Virus record (IMG/VR): IMGVR_UViG_3300017729_000012
Span: 1 to 34,457 of that record
Direction: 5' to 3' (one strand)
Source of the DNA: a virus
DNA length: 34,457 bases
This document shows, piece after piece, positions 15,496 to 27,400 of this stretch. The position numbers and the translations under genes are program-made. The stretch's first letter is position 1; every line of letters begins with the position of its first letter. The notes below the pieces were generated by a model that worked only from the letters and a program-made list of their open reading frames with translations, ran no database searches and had not been told where the DNA came from.

Positions 15496-18400
15496 TTATA
15501 GTAAACATTTAAGTCTATCTATTAGTTCTTGTTCTCCAAGCTCTGTTTGTGAAAACAAATCTCCATATGCAAACATAGCATCTTGCAAAGAGTTTATGCC
15601 TTGTTCACTCATTTTCTTTTCTGCTTCTGTATTACCAGCAACATTATCAGACCACCATTTCTCAAGACTTACAACCTCACTCATTTCTTCTGACTCAGCT
15701 AAATCTAGCTTTAATTGGTTTTCTTGACTTTGTTGTTCTTCAGTCCTAGTATCTAAGGTCTGTGAGTTATTCTCCATTTCAGCATTAGCTACTTCATCAA
15801 AGGTACCACTTGCTGTCAAATCTGACAAGGCTTCAAGTGCTTTTGCTGTGTCTGCTATATTAGTATTAGCTTGTTCATCATTTTCTTTTACCTCTACACT
15901 GTTATTTGTAACTTCAATAATTGCACCTGGAGTTCTTAATATATCTTGTTTTTGTTGTGTTTCTACAGCACTAACACCAACGCTTGCACCAGCTTCATCA
16001 GTTTGTTGTATTGGTTGTTCTGATCTAATAACATCATTAACTGGAGTATTACTATTAATATTTCTTGTCTGAATATATGTTAATCTTGGACCACCTACAA
16101 AACCGGCAGCAAATTGCTGGTTAGATCCCATTGATGGAACTAATCTATATACAACTTTTCCATCTACAACATCTGCTTCCTCATCACGTTTAAAGAGTTT
16201 ATATGTTTTAGACATAGCATCACTAAGGTCTAATCTAAAGTAATCAATCATTTTACCATTGTCTTCCATTTCATCTTTGATATAGACTACTTCTTCAACA
16301 GGAAGATACTCAACATCGCTTGTCTTATAGTTGCGTAGTATAGGTCCTGTTGGATTAGATTCTAGGTAACCCTCTTTAAATTCTTTTATAAGTTCTTCTT
16401 TTGTTATACCAAATGCTTTCTCATAAGGTATAATTCCTTTTAATGCTAGTTCAACTGTATTTACATTATTAAGATACTTCTCCATAACAAAAGGACTCAT
16501 TGCTTTTAATAAAGAACCATACTTTAATTGCAAGCCGTCTTTAACCATCATATAATGAAGAATAGATATTGCTAAATCTCTTGTTTCCAATCCACCATAT
16601 AATTTTGCAAAGGAGGTTTGAAGGTCAATCAAGTTTGCTGCATTTAATCTTCTCCAAGTATTTGAAGTAGCTATGTTTAATCCTGTAGTATTTCCATTGT
16701 CTGTTGCATACTCAGTTCCTACAAATGAATCTAAAAAGAAATTACTTTCTTCATTGTTCTCTGACCTTCTTGTTTTTTCATCTCTTATCATTTTAACAAT
16801 AGATAAGTCTGCTTCATTTATTGGACCAGGATAAATTAAATTATTTGTAACCGGTGCTGCATTGCTAGAACTATTGTTTAGCAAATGTTTATAGCTCTTT
16901 ATTGTTAAGTAAGAAAGTAAATCTTGTTCTACCTTTGCTGCAGTATCAAATCCAAATTTATTATTATCAATATCTAGATTATCATTAACCGGACTTAATA
17001 TTTCTGCAAACTCTGGAGACATTGTTAAAAGAACATTTGGTAATAAATCTTGGTAAATCTGACTAAAGACTTTAAGGTTAGTACTTTGCCATGTTTTGCT
17101 TTTAAAAATTGAAGTAACATCAGCTTGAGCATCTTTTCCAAACAGCTCTTGTAAGTCTTTAATGTTCTTCTTAGTAGTTGGAACATTTTGAGGCAACCCT
17201 TGTGATAACACAACTGCGGGTCTCATTTTTGCAGTCCAGTTTTTTATTTTGTTTAACCTACTAAAAGCATATAAGATTTGTAATCTCTCATTATCACTTA
17301 AATCCTTAGTACTATCTACAGCTTTTACTAGTAAATCTTTATTTACTTGGGCAAACTTTACTTTTCCATTTTTATTTTTTTCTTCTGTTACTTTTGCTTT
17401 TAGAGATGCTATTCTACTATCAAGTAACATTTTTAAATTTGGAGATGTATTATCAACTTTGTTCTGAGATAAGTCATATAAATCTCTAACTTCAGCAGAG
17501 TTTAATAAAAGCAATGTTGTTTCTAAAGGTATACCCAATGAAATCATATTAGCAGCCATACCTACAGCATGTATATTTAATCCTAACTTAGATATGAACC
17601 TTTCTTTAGCGTTATCTGTTTCCATTGTAACTAAAGAAGAAATTATATCTTGCTTTCTTTCACCGTTTATAATCTTGCCTCCAAAACCATTATAGGGAAC
17701 ATTACCTAGTTTAAAAGGTTTAAATAGATCAATATTGTATTCAGTTAATAAATTAAGATATACGTTAGGTAATACTACAGCACCAATAGCTGCTCCTTTG
17801 TTTGCTTCAAAAGATTTAATCATACCAGTCAGTGAGTCTACATCAACAGGAGAATCTTGTCTATCCTTAAAAAGTTGTATGTCTGGATTAGCTACAAGGT
17901 TATTAAATGCAGTCTTTAATACTTCTATATCTGCCGCTTGATATGCAATAGGTAAATCTTTTTTAAGATCTTGTTGAACTAACTCTGTGCCTGTCATACC
18001 TTCATTACCAGCAAGTGCATAATTATAATCTAAAATTTTATTATTTAATACTGCCTCATTAGGGTTGCCATGCTTTTCAACATAGTCAGTAAACTGTTTT
18101 TTTGTTGCTGGTAAGCCAAGCATTAAAGCAGCTCTTAAAGAATCTTCATTAAATTTATTCTCACCTTCTTGATCAGTCAATCTATTCATTTCTTGCGGTG
18201 ATAAAGCATTATCCATTCTAATAGCAAGCTGATCATTATTAAACATTGATGCAGCTTTATTATAAACTGTATCTGGTTTAGCTGTTAGGTTATTTATATT
18301 TTTAACATACTCTGTATATGGATCACCTTGACCAAACTCTATAAAATTATTATTATCATCTAAATAATATTCTTTAATTTTTGCATATACTTTATCTATA

Positions 18401-21400
18401 TCAAAATCTGCACCTGATACTTCAACTATTTCTTTAGGAAATATAGCAGAAGAGCCATAATAAGCAGGTAGAAAATCTACAATCTTTATGTTTACAGCAG
18501 AGTGTTTATCTTGAGTTGGTATACGTACACCAAACATCTTAGATATAGCATCAGGAATTTTAGCATCTGTATTAGCAATTAAATCCATTACATTCTTATC
18601 CATTGCCGGCATAACAACTTCACTATATCTTTCACCAGTTTTAGTAGATGCATCAGCAGGATTAGTATAACCCATTAGCCCTGTTCTTAAAACATCTAGA
18701 ATAACTATACCTTCTGGATAAACACCATCTCCTGGAACTCTATCTGCAAAGTCTCCTTTGTATTGACTTTCTCTTAATATTTCAGATCTTACAGGTATAC
18801 CATTTTTAACTTCATATACTTTTCTATAATATCTAGTACCAAAAGATGATACTAAAGCTAGCGCTGTACCAGGAACTTTTTCTCTTAATGTACCTTTACT
18901 AAAATATGAAAGAAATAGTTGTTCATACTTCTTAGCTGTAAAAGGATTATTAAGATTAAACTTTTGTTCATTTTTATCTGATGTAAAAAACTCTAATAAA
19001 TTTGATGCTGAGCCAGATGCCTTTAAAGAATTTTGTGCATAGTCTAAAAATGCTCCAAGATTAGGTGTTATAGCACCTTTCTTTTTAGATAATTTAAATT
19101 CATCTAGTGCTGTATCAAAAGTAAATACTAGGTTTCTTTTATTTTTATATTTTAATATTACTCTTTGTGATGTTGCAGCATTATATAATCTTCTAACATC
19201 ACCAACGTTCATTGTTTCACCTTTTTCATTTAAACCCAGTCCAGGTATTTTAACTGTATCATCTTGTTCAGATGTAATTATATCCTTAATCTGAGTCATG
19301 TCAGTAATTTCCATCTTATTGGATGGCTGAATAACTTGAAGCCCCAAGTACTCTGTACTTAATTTAGTAGATTTTAAATTCTGACTTAAATCAAAACCGC
19401 TTGAGTCATCATTTAATTTGTTTACAGTATTCTTCATCATCTTTACAGCTGATAATGGGGCAGCCATAGCAAAGTTTTTATTGGCTTCCTCATTGGCTTC
19501 CATTTGCTCACGTAAATAATGAAGCTGCTCTTTAGTTGGTTTAGGTTCCCACTTACCTAACTCAGCATTATAATTAGATGTATACTCTTTTGTTAAGACA
19601 GTAACAGACATTTTAACTGCTGTTTTACCATCCATGTAAACATACTTTTTAGAATTTATAAGTTCTTGTTTTTTTGCAAGACCTATAGGTTTGTCTTCAG
19701 TTCCAAATATAGCATCACTGTTTGGTGCTTGTCCAATGTCAAGTGTATCATACATGCTAGCCATAGAAGGACTTAACCTACCAAAACCAAATGTAGCATA
19801 CCTTGATCCTTTAGTTGTAATATATGCTTGTGCATCTGCACTATCAATATTATTACCTGTTAAAGATGATTGCTCTGTTATTTCATCAAATACAAACATA
19901 TCAAAGTTTGTACTTGCATGATTTATTCCAAGTTCAGGTGCAGACAATACACTGTATGCACTATAGTATGCGGCATTATTTAACTTAGCTCTTTTAACTT
20001 TATCAACCATACTTTGCAGTGTCATTGCTTGATCACCTAGTAAAAGGTCATTAATAGAAGCTGAGTTAATCCAGTTATTAAAAAATATCTGTTGTAGGTT
20101 ATGAGATTCATTGGTGTTTAAGTTTAATTGACTACCAGCTAAATCAACCATAGTTCTAGCAACTCCTTGACCTATAGTCAATCCTTGTCTAACTTGAGTT
20201 GATAAATTATCTTTTACTTTTAGTTTTGTAATTAATTCATTAAACTCTTCAAATGCTCCATTCAAACTTGAAGTAACTTCATTTTTTATAGTTGATCTTG
20301 ACACACCTATAGCTAGCTTAACACCTTGATCAAAAGTCATTACTTGTTTTTGCTTACCTGCATTAATAGCTACATTAGCTAGTGTTTGTTGAGTAATAGG
20401 ATCTAACAATAATCCTGTGTTTGCAAAACTAAATGCTCTACCTTGCATGGAGTCATTATATCCTTGAATATCACCACCAAGCTCACCAAAAGCAATAGCT
20501 TCTCTATTTATCCTTTCAAACTCTGAAGCTATTCTATCTATAAACGCATTTACTAGTTGAGGAGTAAGCTCAACGTTTTCACCTTTCATAGTTACAGCTT
20601 TTATTACAGGCAAACTTGTTAAGTCTCCAGTATTAGCTGCTTCCATTACTCTTAAAAATACAGGTGCTGTTGCTATAGGTAGCTTTCCAACACCTTCTAC
20701 TGAATCTACTTTACCTGTTCTTCTGTTAAAATTAGATACATAATTATTAATTAATGATACAGCAAACTCTTTTGGTGTAAACTCCCCAAAGCTTTGTGTA
20801 GACTTACTATCTTCTAAAGATGTATTTAATATATCTTCTGCAACGCTATCATTAAGATCTGTTGTAACAATAGATTTAATTTTGCTACCCGCAATTCTAG
20901 TTACTTTTATTCTACCTTGAGATGATAAATTTCTAAATGCCTCATTATTTAATAAATAATTATTGCTTAGATATTCATCATTTGATAGTTGATCTATTTT
21001 TTTTGGATTATTTAATGCAGATATTGCTTTTAAATGATAAGTTGGAAGTTGATGACCATAAACTAAATCACCATTTGGATTAATAAATGATGATGCACCA
21101 ATTGATTCATCAAAGATTGCATTATTTAAACTTATATAAGTAAGTCTAGATGCCATACCATCTGATTTCTTAGAGAAAATATTATCATCTCTATACATAA
21201 GATCATATAGAGTTACTAAAAACTGCTCAGATATAGGCTCAATAGAGTAAGCGTTATATAATATTTTTTGCTCTGGATCTAATTTAGCATAATCAAAAGT
21301 CTTAATGTAACTATAGTTTAAATACATTGGACTTAACCTTATACCTGTTAGATCAAATAATTTTTGAGAATGCTCTCTAGCTTTCTCATCACTCTTTTCA

Positions 21401-24400
21401 CTAGTTAAGTATTTGGTTTTGTCACCTAAAACAAGAGACATGTTTTTAACTAAGTCAAGCAAGTCATCAATTTTTTGACCAGACTCATCTAAATTCATTT
21501 CTTTCCTCTTAGTTATATAAGCTTGTGACCACTCATCTAATTGTGAGTTAATATCATCACGTTCTGAGGCAGTGTATATTAATATGTTTCCTGCACCATC
21601 TCTTTCATTAAATATATAATCTACTTTATAGTTTTCAAAACCTTTAACTATTGACTGCAATAGACTAGCATTGGTAACATTTATAAAAGGTGATTCAGAA
21701 GACAAAGACTTTATATCTAGATTTGCATCATTAAATAATTTGTCAACTACTGCTGCCATATTAGGATTTAACCTAGAGTATGAATACATACGTCTAAGCA
21801 TAACAGCCTGATCACTTATATTAGATACAGCTTTTAGTAAACCATTATATGCTTCATTAAATTTAACAGGAACAATTAATGGTTCTCCTTCCGTTAATTC
21901 TGTCTTACCAAAAAAGTCTACATCTTTCATTGTTGAAGTAGCAATGTAAGACCTCACCTTTTTAGTTAATGAATTAAACCCTCCTATCTCAGATGCATCT
22001 TTGTCAAATTCATCTGCTTTTCTTAATCCAGTTGAATCTTCTTCTGCTTCTGATTTAAATTCACTCTCATTATCTTGATCTGATATTATATTAATTAAAC
22101 CAAAAACCTCTTTCTTTATATCTTCAGGGTAATTAGTAAATGCATCCTCTAATTCTTCAAGTTGTTTTATTTTTCCTGCTCCTAAAATTTTATTGCTAGC
22201 ATCTTCTGGATCAAGTAAAATTCTAAAGTCACGTGCAATACTCTTATAAACATCTTCAGGGTTATAGCTTTCTTCTTCTAAGTTATTAACTCTAGTTATA
22301 AACATACCGGCCATTGATCTAATTAATGGATCAATTACCATTGAATCAACATATAAAAACCCTGATACATTCTCATCTTTAGATACCACATCGTGTCTTA
22401 CCAATGCATTTGCAACAGTAATTCCAGCATCTGATGTGAATTCATTTAATTGTACAGTTGCACTTTTAAATTTACCAGCATCAATATTTTCATACAATGT
22501 TTGTAATTCATTAGGGGTATACTTAGATAACACACCTTTAATCCACTCAATTATCTTAGTAAAGAATGATTTAATCTCTGTGTTAGTCTTAGTACTTCTT
22601 GGGTCCTTTTTAAATGCTTCAAACTCATCAGCCAAGTATTCTTCTATAAACTCATTCTCTAATTCAATATCAGAAAGATCTTCATATTGTTTTGCGGTTG
22701 TTCTAAATTTTTCTAATTCAGCTTTATACTTTGAACCATACTTGCTTTTTAATTCTGACTTACCAAGTTTTCTATATCTATCTATTTGTTCTTGTGTAAG
22801 TAGCATTCTAAAGACACCATGAAATGCTTCATGATATTTAAAAGGATTATTAGCACCAACATATACAGTACCGTTTACACTTACCCCTCCTGCTATCTTA
22901 TGTATATCTAAAACAAAAGCACCAACTCTTTTATAACCTTTAGTTATGCCATTATCTGCTAGAGTAAGTACATCTTCTATACCTATTATAGATGGTAATG
23001 ATTCATTTGCCCAATCTAAAAACTCATTGTAGTCTTCTATTCTCTCTACTTCAGTAGTTGCTTCAACTAATTTGTTTGCTGTCTTAGAAAGTTTTTTAAC
23101 TATTGCAAGTTGTTTTTGATATTCTTTGCTTTCATCTAATGCATCAATTTTAGCTGCACCTTTTAATCCTTCTGTTAGTGTAGCTTTTAGTTCTTTAAGT
23201 TTAGCTTTTTCTTTATCTAGTGTTGTCTCCTTTGTTTTTTCTTGTGGTTTAAGACTTCCTATGCCACCTGCAGCAGCAACACGTAAATTAACCCCATTAG
23301 AAATAACAGGGTTATTCATCATTTTTTCTTCTGCTTCATTTAGAGGCTCTCCTCTAAGCATTTTATTTATTATATGCTCAATGCCTACAGGATGACCTTG
23401 AAAATCATTATCAATTCTAGATATTAATTCTTCCTCTGACATATCAAGAACACTGTCATCAGACTCTTCAGATATCTCAGGTAGTGCTACTTCTTCTTCA
23501 ATTCTCTTATCCTCATTCTTAGGTCTAACACTTGCAAATGCCACAGCTTGTTGTGCTAGTATTGCATCTGACTCAGCAGAAAGAACTAATGAGTTGTCTG
23601 TTACTACTTCAATTCCAACTTCAGTTGTACTCTTATCTACTATATCTTGAGCAGGGGCACCTGATGCAAAAGACTTTCTTATATTTTTGTCTCTTACTTG
23701 TGCATTATTTGCAGCAACTTTTTCTAATTTATTATACTTAGTAATTAAACTTTCTACTATTTTAACGGCACTTGTATCTGAATTAACAACAGGAAAGTCA
23801 ATGCTTACAGATTCTATATTGACTATCTCTTCTCCTTTTTGTTGATCCAATTGAATAAATATACTTCCATCTTGCCCAACTTTTAAATCAAGAAGATTTC
23901 CAGGATAACTACTTAAAAATAATTTATCTGATAATTCTTCATTGTATTTAACAGCCGCAGCATTTCTTTTGAGATCATCTTTTATTGCTTGAATTTCTTT
24001 AGCTTTATCAACAATCTCTACAAAAAGAGCTTCTTTTTCTTCTTTTGTATATGTCACTGCTTTAAGATTAACTAAAGCATAAGTACCATTTGGTAGCTTA
24101 ACTGCAGCAAGATATCTATCTGTTCCTGCTAGCAAACTATCTCTAGTAATTCCTTGTTTTTCTAATTGATTTAGTACTTTATTCTTTAAATCAACTTCAT
24201 CAGTAGCAGATGTGGTATAGTTAAATATTCTACCACCTTGTTTTTTATCATACTTTAAATCAAATATAAAGTAGTTATTATTTTCATCTGCATATTGATA
24301 ATCTAATGCAGGCATATAAACAGGGTTACCTTTACTATATACAATCCTTCCTCCTTTTGAATCAAGCTTTATATTAAAAGGTAGATCTTTTATACTAAAG

Positions 24401-27400
24401 TATTGTTTCTCTTCTGCTACTCCAAGATTATTAAATGTTGTAGTAAGCATAGAGTTTAATGTAAATGCTTTTTGAATTTCTTTTAACTGTTCTTCGGTAG
24501 TTATACTTTTACCAAATGGAGTATACATTACATTCTGAGCTTGTCTTAGATTCATTGATCTAGGATCTACATTAGCTCCTGTTAGTTGATCTTTAATTAA
24601 AAATGAAGCATTGTTCATATATGCAAATATTCCATCTGGTGAATCAGAAGGTTGTATTTTCTTTTCTAATAGTTTTTGATTTATCCTATCTTGTGTTACA
24701 GTATTATTAATTCTAATACCCACAACATATTCACTACTATATCTTTTAATTAATGGGTTTGAGCTTTTATATTGATAACCAGACATATTCTGAACAGAAT
24801 ACTCTTTTACAGTCTGTGGATTTGGATTTCTATATACAACAAACTCTAACTGTTCTCTTTCAGCTGGTGTCAACTCTTTTAGTATAGCTTTAAGTCTTTC
24901 TTTGCCTTCGGCATTTTCATATGTTAAAGCTTGTGCTATTTGCTCATCTGATAAACCTTTCTTGTCAGATCTATTTGCATGTGCATAAGGAGACAATAAT
25001 GATTGAATGTCTAACTTACTAACTGAGTCATCTAATACATCCATTGTTATTTCTTCAACAGAAAAAACATTCTTAAACTCTCCTTGTTTTATATATTCAA
25101 ATTTTCTTGTTGATATAGGCCCAACATTATTAGATTCTTTAATTACTCTAAGCTTTTGATTTTTACCAAATTTCTTTGAGCTGTTGGGTTTTTGAATTAT
25201 AATATACTTCTCACTTCCTTTGTAAATAGACATTCCATAAAACAAACCACTAACACCATCAAACTCAAAAGTTGTTGAATCAGGAGCTTGATCATCAAGA
25301 GCAGACAAAGCATCATAAGCTGTAGCAGCAGCATTTTCATTAAACGTACCTCTTGTTGATTCAAATTGTTGATCAACAAAATCTAATAAATCTGAACTTA
25401 ACTTGTTTCCTTTTTTATCTAGCAACTCATAAATAGTTATAGGCTCCTGTCCAGGAACTTTTACTACTCTTTTATATAAGTCTGCTATAACACCTTCCTT
25501 TAAAGGTTTTTCAGTAACCTCAATATTATCAGCAACATCAGGCTGCTCATATATATCATCTAACTTAACAGTTGTTTGATTTAATATAGAAGTAATTAGT
25601 GGGTTTTCTGCTAGTAATTCTTGTTTGGGTGTAGATAAAAAGTCTTGAAACCCTGTGTCAGAATCAACAAGTGATTGCTCTATAGGGCTTGTATATACAG
25701 TTTCACCAGCTGCATTTTTTGTCATTGTACCTGCAGCCCATACTTGCTTTATAGCATTAAATACATTCTTTAGCTCCTGCGCTTCAGCAGAGTTTTTCCA
25801 CTCTTGTACAGATAAACTTGTTTTACCTGCTGCAGCCATTCTTGATTTATAACTTCTATAAGATCTCCTCAGTACCTCATCAAGATAAGGACTTATAGTT
25901 ATTGTATCAACAGTTAATTTAATACCTGCATTCTCAAGCATTACATCTAAATCGGATTTCTGCTCATCAACATCTTGTCTTTTTGCTTCATCCTTTTCTT
26001 CTTGAGTTATTTCTTCTTCACTAGTCTGATCTGTTTTTGTAGATTTATAAACATTTATCAGAGACTGTATCATTTTAAATTTTATATCATGAACACCCTC
26101 AACAACTTTACCGTTTTCATCATAAAAGTCTATAAGAAAGTCTGCATTCCCTGTCTGTAAAAAAAGTACCATCTGTGCTTCATCTGCATATGCACCAACT
26201 GGATCTTTAGCTAAATCATTTATTAGTTGATTTGCTAAAGTAATATCAGTATATTTCTCTAGAGCTGCTTTCATTTCTTTTGCTCTTCCCTCTAGTCTAT
26301 TCTTAGATAATGCTTGAGATCTTTCTACCATCTCAGCAAACTTTTCAGGGTTATTCATAAACTCAATAGCTTTGTCATATACTTTTGCTCTATTATCTAA
26401 AGCATAGTAATCAACTATATCAACTAGTGCAGCATCAATGTTATCTTCATTTACAAATGAGCCTTGCTCTTTAGCCAAAAATCTTACGTAATTTTTAAAC
26501 TCATTTCTTAAGCTATCTTTTAATGCTTTGTTTCTTTTAAATGTACCATTCTTAAATCTATTCTTTTTATCAGTAACAATCTTTTGAATAGCTTTAAGTC
26601 TTGTAATTTTTTCTTGCTTTGGTGATGATGCAGTTGGCGCACCTTTTACACTAGCTCCCTCAAATGCATCTATTTCTTCTTGAAGGATTACAATCTCCCT
26701 CTCAATTGATTCTGGGTCAAGTAAAGTAGTAATATCACTTGCAGCCATTTTTGCAAACAAAGGTTCTGCTTCAAGCTTTGAGTATATCCCATCAGCTCTA
26801 CTAACTGCAGACATAAAACTTTCATTAGTAAACATGTATAAATAACGTGCATGATCATATCCAGCCCTTGCAACTAACTCATTTATATATTCTTTCTCTT
26901 GTGTCTTACGGTTGAATTTATTTTCATCAAAAGGATTTACATATTTATCTTTAAGCTTATTATAATTTTCTTCCATCTTATCCATTTGGATAATGGTTTC
27001 ATTTATACGCTTTCTTAACTTGCCATCCTTTTTATCTTTATTACTAACACCAGGGAATGCATCAGCTAATTCAGTATCAGTCATATCTAAGAAACCTAAT
27101 AACTGATCTCTAAAGTGTCTTGTTCCATTTGTTTCAAACATTGTAAAAAACTGTTGAAACTTAGCTGCATCTTCAGCATCTTTAAATCCAAAGAAATCTT
27201 GTTGATAAGCAGACTTCTTCATTTTTTCAGCCATTTCCTTTTGAATCATAAAATTCAATCTGTTGACATCAAACAACTCTGATGGATCTATAGCTTGCTC
27301 ATTCCATGATTTATTATAAGAGTCAACAATTTTTTCAATCATTTCATCTCTTGTTTTTCTAAACTCAGCAAATGTTTCTTTTTGTTTTGCCGTAGCTAAA

